A stretch of 39,009 nt of DNA from JASHVB01 sp049522565 (GTDB lineage: Bacteria; Pseudomonadota; Alphaproteobacteria; Acetobacterales; Acetobacteraceae), in assembly GCA_049522565.1 (NCBI GenBank), contig JBEKNT010000013.1, positions 1 through 39,009 of the forward strand. The letters run 5' to 3'. The notes under the pieces are model-generated. The model had not been told where the DNA came from. It ran no database searches and saw only the letters and a list, made by a program, of their open reading frames with translations. This document shows, in pieces, positions 1-7,521 of this stretch (its first letter is position 1; each line of letters starts with the position of its first letter). Position numbers and translations under genes: made by a program.

Positions 1-120
1 AGCACCGAGGGTGAGGGGCGTAACGCACGAACGGCTCCTGCGTCACGCCCCTCGCCCGCGTCGCTTCGCTCCGCTCCCTCAGCCGCTTCGCTCCGCCCCC
101 TCTCCCGCCGGCGGCGGGAG
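1..120. repeat. Intergenic palindromic repeat, family B, copy 1 (cut by window edge)
   Basis: The first 17 bases (AGCACCGAGGGTGAGGG) recur exactly at 23646-23662, where they are part of a larger compound palindrome. Within this copy, bases 102-109 (CTCCCGCC) pair perfectly with 113-120 (GGCGGGAG) around a 3-base loop. The stretch between is full of short CGCTTCGCTC-type repeats. It lies directly upstream of the MmgE/PrpD start. I see no coding potential. The element is probably an untranslated mobile palindrome of the REP/BIME type; this is inferred from structure and recurrence. Confidence 0.65.
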
Positions 121-137
121 ATGTATAGACTACACCC

Positions 138-1496
138 ATGACCCACATCGCTCCCCAGAACCTGACTCGCACGCTCGCCACCCAGGCGTCAGCGCTGACC
201 TATGCCGACATCCCCGACGACGTGCGCGCCTGGGCGCGGCAATGCGTGCTGGACTACCTCGCCTGCGCCGTCGCCGGCGCGACCGACCAACTCACCGAAA
301 TCCTGCTGGCAGAGCTGCAAGAGCAGGGCGGGGCGCCGGCCGCAACGGTCGTGGGTCATGCGGCAAAGTTGCCCGCGCTATCGGCCGCTTTGGTCAATGG
401 CGCCGCGGCGCATGCGCTGGATTTCGATGATGTGAACCTGGCGATGCCCGGCCATCCGTCGGTTGCCATCCTGCCCGGATTGCTCGCGTTGGCCGAGGCG
501 CGCGGCAGCAGCGGTGCGGATGTGCTGACCGCCTTCGTCGCCGGCTACGAATTGCAGTGCCGCATCGGCCGCACGATCGCGCCGGGCCATTACGACGTGC
601 TGGGCTTCCATGCCACGGCCACCGTCGGCAGTTTCGGCGCGGCCGCCGCCTGCGCGCACCTGCTTGGCCTGGACGGGGAACAATTCGCGCTGGCGCTGGG
701 CATTGCCGGCACCCAGGCGGCCGGGCTGAAATCGATGTTCGGCACGATGTGCAAGCCGCTGCACGCCGGCAAGGCGGCGTATAACGGGCTGCTGGCGGCG
801 AAGCTGGCGGCGCGCGGCTTCACCAGTCGCGCCGATGTGCTGGAATGCGCGCAGGGCTTTGCCCGGACGCACAGCCCGGACTTCAACCCGGAGCGCGCGA
901 TGGCAACCCCGCCCGGCGGTTGGTACATCCGCAACAACCTCTTCAAGTACCATGCGGCCTGCTACATGACGCACGCACCGATCGAGGCTGCTCGCAAGCT
1001 GCGCGAGCAATACGGCGTGACGCCGGAACGGGTGGAGCGCATCCGGCTGCGGCTGGATGCGGCCTGCGACCGGATCTGCAACATTCCCGCCCCGCGCACC
1101 GGGTTGGAGGCGAAGTTCTCGCTGCGTCTGACCACGGCGATGGGGCTCGCCGGCGTCGATACCGGGCGCTTGTCCACCTATTCCGAGACGGTCGCCGCGG
1201 ATCCGGCGCTGCTCGCGTTGCGTGACAAGGTCGAGTTCGATTTTCGCAACGACATGCCGGGCACGCTGGCCGAAATGGAATTGCTGTTGACGGATGGCAC
1301 GCGGGTAACCGCACAGCACGATTCGGGGTTGCCGATGACCGACGTGACGGCGCAGCAGCAGCGGCTGGACGAAAAGGCCGCGGCGCTGGTCGAGCCGGTG
1401 CTGGGCGCGGAACGGTCGCGCGCGCTGATCGCGCGGGCCGCACATCTCGATGCGTTGCCCGACCTGCGCAACGTCATGGCCGGGTGCGCCGGGTGA
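138..1496 (+). CDS. MmgE/PrpD family protein
   Basis: The 452-residue product has the full length of the MmgE/PrpD family, whose best-known member is 2-methylcitrate dehydratase; many members act on other dicarboxylates or have no known substrate. The family hallmark NGAAAHALDFDDV lies at about residues 87-99, followed by GHPSVAILPGLLALAE at 105-120 and by KPLHAGKAAYNGLLAA around residue 208. No signal peptide or membrane segment is present, so it should be cytosolic. ATG 138 is the first start giving the family N-terminus; the purine-rich GGCGGGAG upstream is 17 bases away and is also part of a hairpin, so the ribosome site is not convincing. No prpB or prpC neighbour is present, so a methylcitrate-cycle role is not supported. 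Confidence 0.9.
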   Translation: MTHIAPQNLTRTLATQASALTYADIPDDVRAWARQCVLDYLACAVAGATDQLTEILLAELQEQGGAPAATVVGHAAKLPALSAALVNGAAAHALDFDDVNLAMPGHPSVAILPGLLALAEARGSSGADVLTAFVAGYELQCRIGRTIAPGHYDVLGFHATATVGSFGAAAACAHLLGLDGEQFALALGIAGTQAAGLKSMFGTMCKPLHAGKAAYNGLLAAKLAARGFTSRADVLECAQGFARTHSPDFNPERAMATPPGGWYIRNNLFKYHAACYMTHAPIEAARKLREQYGVTPERVERIRLRLDAACDRICNIPAPRTGLEAKFSLRLTTAMGLAGVDTGRLSTYSETVAADPALLALRDKVEFDFRNDMPGTLAEMELLLTDGTRVTAQHDSGLPMTDVTAQQQRLDEKAAALVEPVLGAERSRALIARAAHLDALPDLRNVMAGCAG

Positions 1497-1510
1497 CATC
1501 GCCGCAGGCG

Positions 1511-1591
1511 GGATGCGCTGCGCTTTTCCACTCTGCGCTTGCCGTTCTGCCAGATACGTCCGATTGCAGGGCGGCGCAGCGCAGCGCATCC
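1511..1591. repeat. Inverted repeat between convergent genes, possible bidirectional terminator
   Basis: GGATGCGCTGCGC at 1511-1523 is the exact reverse complement of GCGCAGCGCATCC at 1579-1591, with a 55-base spacer. It fills the 101-bp gap between the convergent MmgE/PrpD and LLM genes. The arm sequence resembles a widespread proteobacterial dispersed repeat, so it may be a mobile palindrome that also ends transcription from both sides. There is no flanking T-run of the classical kind. Confidence 0.5.
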
Positions 1592-1597
1592 GGCATC

Positions 1598-2500
1598 TCA
1601 GACAAACGTGGCGAAGATTTCCTCCAGCGCCTTGAGCTGATTGCCCGTCGCCGATGACGGCACGATCACCGGCGTGCGCACGCCGGCAGCCTGCCAGGCT
1701 TCGACACCTTCCCGCACACGGCTCGCCGAACCGAACAGCGTGTTGTCCGCCAGCCACTTGTCGCTGAAGTATTTCGTCACGTCATCCCGCCGGCCCTCGG
1801 CGATCGCTTGCTCGATCGCCGTCATCTCCTCGACGTAGCCGGCTTCCTTCCAATAGTTGCGATAGTTCGGCAGGAACGCGTAGTTGGTCAGCGAGCGGCG
1901 ATTCACCGCCTTGGCCGCCTCGATGTCGTCGCTGATGCAGGTCGGCAGCATGTTGCCGATGAAGAATTCTGCCCCGTCGCGTTTGGCCGCCGGCAACGCC
2001 GACAGCGACTCCGCCATGTGCGACAGCGAGGCGTTGGCGAACACGACGCCCTCGCTGATCTCTCCTGCGAGCGCCACCATCTTCTTGCGCAACGCCGCGA
2101 TGATGATCGGCGGCAGCGGGCCCAGCCCCTCCTGCGCGCGGAACCGTTCGACGAAGCTGCGCGTGTCGCCGAGCGGCTTGCCGGGCGTGACCCCCATGCG
2201 GACATGCGACGGCCCGTGCGCCACGCCGATGCCCAGCCGGAAGCGGCCGCCGGAAATCTCGTGCATGAACGCCGCGCTCTGCGCGAAGTCGCCGACGGTG
2301 CGGGCATAGATCGGCGCGATGGCGGTGCCGAACTGCATGCTTTGCGTGTTCCACGCCAGCGCCTCGCACAGCGACATGTTGCCGAACATCGACGGCGAGA
2401 AGATGCCGGCAAAGCCGCGGCGCTCGATCTCGCGCGCGAGGTCGATGGTCAGGCGGCGGCGGCCGGGAACGGCGACCAGGCTGATGGCGGGAAGGGGCAT
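1598..2500 (-). CDS. LLM class flavin-dependent oxidoreductase
   Basis: The 300-residue protein belongs to the bacterial luciferase-like monooxygenase fold (TIM barrel using FMN or F420). Family features are the N-terminal strand with AREIERRGFAGIFSPS, the segment ISGGRFRLGIGVAHGPSH near residues 85-100 (the usual GRFxLGxG motif), and a C-terminal helix where the query reads GVEAWQAAGVRTPVIVPS. It starts 36 bp after the stop of the acyl-CoA dehydrogenase on the same strand and has AGAGGA 7 bases before its ATG, so the two are probably one operon. The substrate cannot be read from sequence. A second, different LLM protein lies at 34037-35107. Confidence 0.88.
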   Translation of the reverse strand: MPLPAISLVAVPGRRRLTIDLAREIERRGFAGIFSPSMFGNMSLCEALAWNTQSMQFGTAIAPIYARTVGDFAQSAAFMHEISGGRFRLGIGVAHGPSHVRMGVTPGKPLGDTRSFVERFRAQEGLGPLPPIIIAALRKKMVALAGEISEGVVFANASLSHMAESLSALPAAKRDGAEFFIGNMLPTCISDDIEAAKAVNRRSLTNYAFLPNYRNYWKEAGYVEEMTAIEQAIAEGRRDDVTKYFSDKWLADNTLFGSASRVREGVEAWQAAGVRTPVIVPSSATGNQLKALEEIFATFV

Positions 2501-2536
2501 GGCGAATCCTCTGTTCTGCGGCGAGAGTCCGGCCGG

Positions 2537-3715
2537 TCAATACGACCGCGGCATCCCCAGCACGTGCTGACCGACATAGGCCAGAATCAGGTTCGTCGAA
2601 ATCGGCGCGATCTGGTAAATCCGGGTCTCGCGCCACTTCCGCTCGATCTCGTATTCCCGCGCATAGGAAAACCCGCCGAACGTCTGCATTGCGGTCTCCG
2701 CCGCTTTCCAGCACGCCTCGCTGGCCAGCAGCTTGGCGATGTTCGCATCCGCGCCGCAGTCCTGCCCGGCATCGAACAGCGCCGCGGCACGCCGGCAGAT
2801 CATGTCGGCCGCCTCCAATTCCGCCCAGGCGCGCGCGATAGGAAACTGCACCGCCTGGTTCTTGCCGATCGGCGCGCCGAACACCACGCGGTCCTTGGCA
2901 TATTGCGTCGCCTTCCTGACGAACCAGCGGCCGTCGCCCACCGCCTCGCTCGCCACCAGGATGCGCTCGGCGTTCATCCCATCCAGGATATAGCGGAAGC
3001 CGCGGCCTTCCTCACCGATCAGGCGGTCAGCCGGAATGCGGAAATTGTCGAAGAACACCTCGGTCGTGTTGTGATTGATCATCGCCTTGATCGGGCGAAT
3101 CTCCAGCCCCTTGCCCTGGTTCTTCTCGCTCAGGTCCACCAGGAATACCGACAGCCCGTCGCTGCGCCGCTTCACCTGATCGACCGGCGTGGTGCGCGCC
3201 AGCAGCAGCATCATGTCGGAATACAGTGCGCGCGAGGTCCACACCTTCTGCCCGGTCACCACGTAGGAATCGCCGTCGCGCACCGCGCGCGTCTTCAACT
3301 GTGTGGTGTCCGATCCGGTGGTCGGCTCGGTCACGCCGAATGCCTGCAAGCGGATGCGCCCCGCGGCGATGCCAGGCAGATAGCGGCGCTTCTGTTCCTC
3401 GCTGCCATGCCGCAGCAGCGTGCCCATGATGTACATCTGCGCGTGGCCCTGGCTGGCGGTGCAGCCGCTCGCATTGATCTCCTCCAGAATCACCGCCGCC
3501 GCGCGCACCGGCAGGCCGGAGCCGCCATATTCCTCCGGGATCAGCGCGCCGAGGAACCCGGCCTGCGTCAACTCGGTGACGAACTCGGTCGGATACGCCT
3601 CCTTGTCCTCCAGGTCCTGCCAGTACTTGCCGGGATAGCGCGCGCAAATGCGCCGCACGGAATCGCGCAGCTCGGGAAAATCCTCGCCGATCGGGACCAT
3701 GGTGCTGTCCGACAT
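2537..3715 (-). CDS. Acyl-CoA dehydrogenase family protein
   Basis: This 392-residue flavoprotein has the complete acyl-CoA dehydrogenase layout: an N-terminal helical domain, the flavin/substrate motif FGVTEPTTGSD at residues 126-136, a middle beta domain, and the C-terminal QTFGGFSYAREYEIERKWR at 344-362. The usual catalytic Glu of the C-terminal YEGT motif is absent: the site reads RIYQIAPIST (Gln 368). A Glu occurs instead at 250 in DGMNAERIL, the position used as the base by isovaleryl-CoA and long-chain enzymes, so the enzyme is probably active with a relocated base. The gene has a strong GGAGGG site before ATG 3715 and is followed by an LLM oxidoreductase. Substrate chain type is not determinable. 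Confidence 0.92.
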   Translation of the reverse strand: MSDSTMVPIGEDFPELRDSVRRICARYPGKYWQDLEDKEAYPTEFVTELTQAGFLGALIPEEYGGSGLPVRAAAVILEEINASGCTASQGHAQMYIMGTLLRHGSEEQKRRYLPGIAAGRIRLQAFGVTEPTTGSDTTQLKTRAVRDGDSYVVTGQKVWTSRALYSDMMLLLARTTPVDQVKRRSDGLSVFLVDLSEKNQGKGLEIRPIKAMINHNTTEVFFDNFRIPADRLIGEEGRGFRYILDGMNAERILVASEAVGDGRWFVRKATQYAKDRVVFGAPIGKNQAVQFPIARAWAELEAADMICRRAAALFDAGQDCGADANIAKLLASEACWKAAETAMQTFGGFSYAREYEIERKWRETRIYQIAPISTNLILAYVGQHVLGMPRSY

Positions 3716-3819
3716 GACGTGCCCTCCAATTCGCTCCGCGTCGCACGCTGCCGAAGCGATAGCCCCCCGTCAAACCGGACGCTCGCGCAACGTCCTGCCG
3801 GCTGCTAAGCACCGTTGCG

Positions 3820-4701
3820 ATGCGCATCCTGTTCATCACCTCGAATCGACTGGGCGATGCCGTGCTGTCCACCGGCTTGCTCGACCATCTGATTCGCACC
3901 CATCCGGATGCGCGCATCACCGTGGCCTGCGGACCGGTGGCCGAGGGTTTGTTCAGCCGCATGCCGAACCGCGAGCGCACCATCGTGCTGGACAAACGTC
4001 CCTACCGGCTGCACTGGCCGGGCCTGTGGCTCGCCACCGCGACGACGCTGTGGGATCTGGTGGTGGATATTCGCGGTTCGGCGCTTGCCTGGATGGTGCC
4101 GACGCGTCGCCGTGCGGTGATGCGCCGTCGCTCCGGACCCAAGGTCGCGCAACTCGCCGCGGTGCTGCGGCTCGATCCACCGCCATTGCCGGTGATCTGG
4201 ACGGCGCCGCAGGATCGCGCCCGCGCCGCCGCGTTGCTGCCGGGAGACCGGCCTGTCGTGGCGCTGGCGCCCACCGCCAACTGGCCGCCGAAGATCTGGC
4301 CGGCGGAACGCTTCGCCGCGCTGTTCCAGGCGCTGCGCGATGGCCCGTTGCCCAGCGCGAGCCCGGCGATTTTCGCCGGCCCGGGCGAGGTGGAACGTGC
4401 AATCGCTGCGCCGCTGCTGCACCGTTTGCCCGGCGCCATCGACCTGACGGGACAACTCAGCATTCCGGAAGCCGCCGCATGCCTGGCGCGCGCGGCGTTG
4501 TTTGTCGGCAACGATTCCGGCCTGATGCATCTGGCCGCTGCCGCCGGTGCGCCGACGCTGGGCCTGTTCGGTCCCACCGATGCAGCCGAGTACGGCCCCG
4601 CCGGCCGCCGTGCCGCGGCGACCATCGCCCCGACACGGCAGATGCAGGACCTCACCGTGGCACAAGCGTTGGCGGCGGCCGAGGCGCTGCTGGCAGGCTA
4701 G
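3820..4701 (+). CDS. Glycosyltransferase family 9 (heptosyltransferase-like)
   Basis: The 293-residue protein starts with MRILFITSNRLGDAVLSTGL, the N-terminus of ADP-heptose:LPS heptosyltransferases (WaaC/WaaF/WaaQ family, GT9), and carries the C-terminal donor-binding motif GNDSGLMHLAAAAGAPTLGL at about residues 230-249, followed by FGPTD. GT9 enzymes transfer heptose or related sugars to the lipopolysaccharide core at the inner face of the cytoplasmic membrane. It is shorter than typical members (about 320-350 residues), but both Rossmann halves are present. It stands alone, divergent from the acyl-CoA dehydrogenase and convergent with the alcohol dehydrogenase, so genome context does not identify the acceptor. 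Confidence 0.88.
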   Translation: MRILFITSNRLGDAVLSTGLLDHLIRTHPDARITVACGPVAEGLFSRMPNRERTIVLDKRPYRLHWPGLWLATATTLWDLVVDIRGSALAWMVPTRRRAVMRRRSGPKVAQLAAVLRLDPPPLPVIWTAPQDRARAAALLPGDRPVVALAPTANWPPKIWPAERFAALFQALRDGPLPSASPAIFAGPGEVERAIAAPLLHRLPGAIDLTGQLSIPEAAACLARAALFVGNDSGLMHLAAAAGAPTLGLFGPTDAAEYGPAGRRAAATIAPTRQMQDLTVAQALAAAEALLAG

Positions 4702-4716
4702 CGCCGCGCCGCCGCT

Positions 4717-5772
4717 CTACATCAGGAACACGCCCTTGCCGTCGCTCTGGTGATCGAACAGCTTGTACGCCTCTTCCGCCTGATCCAGCTTCCAGCGATG
4801 GGTGAACAGCTTGTCCACATCGATCTTGCGCTCGACGCAGAACCGCGCGCACTCCGCCTGGATGATGGTGGAAAATGTCCAGGACGCGATCAGCGTCATC
4901 TGCCGCCGCAACAGATGCGGGCTGACATCGATATGCACGTCGCCGCCCTCGCCGACGAAGCACATCGTGCCCCATACCTTGGTGCTGCGGATGGCGTTCA
5001 GCCGCGCTTCCGGATTGGACGAGGTATCCAACGTCAGGTCGGCATAGCGGCCATGCGTCAGATCCTTGATGGCGGCGACAGGATCGTTCGAGCCCGGGTT
5101 CACCGTCTCGTCGGCGCCGAATTCCTTCGCCCGTTCCAGCCGCTGCGCATTGACGTCCAGGGCGATCACCCGAGCGCCCATCGCCTTGGCGAATTGGGTG
5201 CCGGCCAGGCCCACCGGCCCCTGGCCGAAAATCGCAATCGTGTCGTTGCCCGACAGGTTCATCCGCCGCAATGCGCTGTACGCCGTGCCCGAACCGCACG
5301 CGATGGCCGCACCGGCCGAGAAGCTCAGCTCATCCGGCAGCGGCACCATGGTGTTGGCCGGGACGCACAGATACTTCGCGTGCCCGCCATTCGAATTGCT
5401 GCCATACACCTTCACCGGCACTTCCTGGCAAAGCTGCTGCCAGCCGGAGCGGCAGTGGTTGCACTGCGTGCAGCCTTGATAATGATGCACCATCACGCGC
5501 TCGCCGACGCGCGCTTCCTTTGCCGTCACGCCAGATCCCACCGCGACGACCACGCCGCACGGCTCATGTCCGGCGATCACCGGATTGGGGTTGGCGGGCA
5601 GCCCTGTGGCGTTGGCGCCGCCGCTGGTCTTCGGCCGGCGGTATTGGTGCAGGTCGCTGCCGCACATACCGGAGGCCTTCATCTCGACCACCACCTCATC
5701 CTGTCCCGGCGTGGGATCGGGAAACTCCATCAATTCCAGATCGCGACCCCCGGTGAAAACCACACCGCGCAT
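4717..5772 (-). CDS. Zinc-dependent alcohol dehydrogenase (MDR family)
   Basis: A 351-residue medium-chain dehydrogenase/reductase. The catalytic zinc ligands are visible as Cys 37 (SGMCGSD) and His 69-Glu 70 (AGHEPCG); the structural zinc loop has Cys 101, 104, 107 and 115. The nucleotide-binding motif GQGPVG is at 183-188, and Asp 206 at the end of the next strand (VIALD) favours NAD over NADP. It resembles the polyol/sugar-acid branch (sorbitol, L-idonate 5- and threonine dehydrogenases), but the substrate is not resolved. A strong GGGAGGG ribosome site lies just before ATG 5772. It ends 15 bp from the convergent glycosyltransferase gene. Confidence 0.9.
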   Translation of the reverse strand: MRGVVFTGGRDLELMEFPDPTPGQDEVVVEMKASGMCGSDLHQYRRPKTSGGANATGLPANPNPVIAGHEPCGVVVAVGSGVTAKEARVGERVMVHHYQGCTQCNHCRSGWQQLCQEVPVKVYGSNSNGGHAKYLCVPANTMVPLPDELSFSAGAAIACGSGTAYSALRRMNLSGNDTIAIFGQGPVGLAGTQFAKAMGARVIALDVNAQRLERAKEFGADETVNPGSNDPVAAIKDLTHGRYADLTLDTSSNPEARLNAIRSTKVWGTMCFVGEGGDVHIDVSPHLLRRQMTLIASWTFSTIIQAECARFCVERKIDVDKLFTHRWKLDQAEEAYKLFDHQSDGKGVFLM

Positions 5773-5913
5773 GTTTCCCTCCCATTTGCGATTACTGCTC
5801 GGACCGGCAGGCTAGCGCGGATCGGCGCAGCCGTCATGGGCGCCTTGGCGTTGCCGGTTCGCCACCGTACCGCCGTGGGGATCTCGATCAGCCGTAGCAT
5901 TTCGGACGCGGCA

Positions 5914-7113
5914 TCAGGTCCGTCGCGCCGCCATCGACAGCGCCGCCTGCCCGAGCAACGCCGACCCCAGCAGCACCGTCGCGACCGGAAACACCGCCCC
6001 CGGCCGCCACGTCTCCACCACCACCGTGCACAACACGCCGTAGCTCATCTGCACGAAACCATAGAGCCCGGAAGCCGCGCCGATCGCCAGCGGATTGACG
6101 CTGACCGCGCCGGTGATGGCAAACGGACTCGCCATGCCGGCGCCCACCATGAACAACGCCACCGGTCCCACCATGCTCGGCACGTTCAACCAGCCGGTGG
6201 CGTCGGCCAGCGCGAATGCGGCAGCGCCGGTAATCGCCAGCGAATTCGCGATGCGCAGCGCCGTGCGCGTTCGCAGCCGCCCCGCCAGCCGGTTGGCACT
6301 CAGCCCGCCCAGCCCCACGCCGCCCATCAGCACGAGGTAGTACAGTCCCACCTCCTGCGGCGACCGGTGCAGCATGTGCTCGAAGATGAACGGCGACGCC
6401 GACATGAAGGCATAGAACGACGTGGTCGTGCAGGCGCCGCCGATCGCATAGCCGCAGAAGGCGCGCGACGAGAGCAAGCGCACGTAGGAATAGAACATCG
6501 CACCGGCGCTGCGGCCGCCGTCGCGCGCGCCGAGCGTCTCGGGCAGGAAGCGGTAGGTCAGCAGCAGCGCGACACCGCCGAATGCCGCGAGCAGGGAAAA
6601 GCTGGCGCGCCAGCCGAGCCAGGCGGTGGCATAGCCGCCGATCACCGGCGCGATGGCAGGCACCGCCGACATCACCAGGGTGAGCAATGCGAGCTGCCCC
6701 GCTGCGCGATCCGCCGACGCGGCATCGCGCACGATGGCGCGTCCCAGCACCAGCCCGCTGCAACCGCCGAGCGACTGGAACACCCGAGCAACAATCAGCG
6801 CCGCGGCGTTCGGTGCCACGGCGGCGACCAGCCCGGCGATCGTGTAGAGCGACAAGCCGGCCAGCAGCACCGGTCGCCGGCCGAACCGATCGGAGATCGG
6901 GCCATACACCAACTGGCCGATCGCCAGGCCGACCAGATACAGCGTGATCGCCAACTGGATGGTGCCCGCACCGACGCCCAGCGCCGCCGCGGTCGCGGGC
7001 AACGCCGGGATGATCATGTGCATGCCCAGCGTACCGCTGGCGGTCAGCGCGACCAGCAGCGCAAATGGAGCGCGCGGGCCCCGCGGCACGATGGGTAGGA
7101 CATCTCTGCTCAT
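5914..7113 (-). CDS. Bcr/CflA family multidrug efflux MFS transporter
   Basis: Starting at ATG 7113 (MSRDVLPIVPRG) the product is 399 residues, the usual size for Bcr/CflA drug:H+ antiporters. It shows about 12 hydrophobic segments. The first begins with FALLVALTASGTLGMHMIIP, with the proline of helix 1 typical of the subfamily, and the helix 2-3 loop carries GPISDRFGRRPVLL, the MFS motif A. The reading frame stays open to 7281, but the extra N-terminus is polar, low in family resemblance and overlaps a small oppositely oriented ORF, so it is probably not translated. An ATG at 7122 is an alternative; neither start has a good Shine-Dalgarno. The exported substrate is unknown. Confidence 0.88.
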   Translation of the reverse strand: MSRDVLPIVPRGPRAPFALLVALTASGTLGMHMIIPALPATAAALGVGAGTIQLAITLYLVGLAIGQLVYGPISDRFGRRPVLLAGLSLYTIAGLVAAVAPNAAALIVARVFQSLGGCSGLVLGRAIVRDAASADRAAGQLALLTLVMSAVPAIAPVIGGYATAWLGWRASFSLLAAFGGVALLLTYRFLPETLGARDGGRSAGAMFYSYVRLLSSRAFCGYAIGGACTTTSFYAFMSASPFIFEHMLHRSPQEVGLYYLVLMGGVGLGGLSANRLAGRLRTRTALRIANSLAITGAAAFALADATGWLNVPSMVGPVALFMVGAGMASPFAITGAVSVNPLAIGAASGLYGFVQMSYGVLCTVVVETWRPGAVFPVATVLLGSALLGQAALSMAARRT

Positions 7114-7152
7114 ACGTGGCATGCTGAGCGACAAACGCGCGGGAGGAAACCC

Positions 7153-7317
7153 GTGCAAACAGCGATCTGGGCCGCGGTGCACGTCATTGGCAACGGCGAT
7201 AGCGCGTCGATCGTGTTCTTCGGAGCGTTCCTGATCACGGCGCTGGCCGTAGCCGCGTGGGTTGTGCTGCTGTTGTTGCATCCGATACTGTTCGGCACCG
7301 CGCCGGCCGCATGGTGA
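7153..7317 (+). CDS. Small single-pass membrane protein, unknown
   Basis: A 54-codon ORF begins at GTG 7153, with a near-ideal ribosome site, GGGAGGAAAC (7141-7150). The product starts MQTAIWAAVHVIGNGDSAS and continues with one strongly hydrophobic helix, roughly residues 20-48 (from SIVFFGAFLITALAVAAWVV onward), ending in PILFGTAPAAW. Nearly all codons end in G or C as in neighbouring genes. It is divergent from the Bcr/CflA transporter with 39 bp between starts and is followed by a very long hairpin (7349-7489). I do not recognise a family. It could be a small transporter-associated peptide or an isolated small membrane protein; the helix and ribosome site are seen, the function is not. Confidence 0.55.
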   Translation: MQTAIWAAVHVIGNGDSASIVFFGAFLITALAVAAWVVLLLLHPILFGTAPAAW

Positions 7318-7348
7318 TGGTGGTCACCAGTCCGGTGCCGGTACAAGC

Positions 7349-7489
7349 AGCAAGCAAGACCTTAGCACGGAGGTAGATCGAGAGCCACGGAGCGCCACGG
7401 AGAAGAATCGTTGGTGCGCCGAGCCATCGATAATGCTCCGTGGCGCTCCGTGGCTCTCGATCTGCCTCCGTGCTAAGGTCTTGCTTGCT
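7349..7489. repeat. Long perfect-arm inverted repeat (54-bp arms)
   Basis: Bases 7349-7402 and 7436-7489 are reverse complements over 54 positions with a single mismatch (T 7374), separated by a 33-base loop. The arms contain the words AGCAAGCAAGACCTTAGCACGG and GAGAGCCACGGAGCGCCACGGAG in part, the second made of near-tandem CACGGAG units. It lies between the small membrane ORF and the 3' end of the HcnABC-like fusion. No transposase or coding potential is seen inside. It could form a cruciform in DNA or a very stable RNA hairpin ending either neighbour's transcript; a non-autonomous mobile element is the alternative. Confidence 0.85.
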
Positions 7490-7521
7490 TCATGCGAATC
7501 CACAGCAATGGCACAGTCCGC

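Noticed and set aside
378..1757. Long minus-strand open frame antisense to MmgE/PrpD
   Set aside because: It is a shadow of the plus-strand gene: Arg/Ala/Gly-rich, no motif, and it overlaps the LLM gene.
7114..7281. N-terminal extension of the Bcr/CflA exporter to 455 residues
   Set aside because: The extension is polar, not conserved-looking, and is antisense to a better-supported small ORF; the exporter helices begin after MSRDVLPIV.
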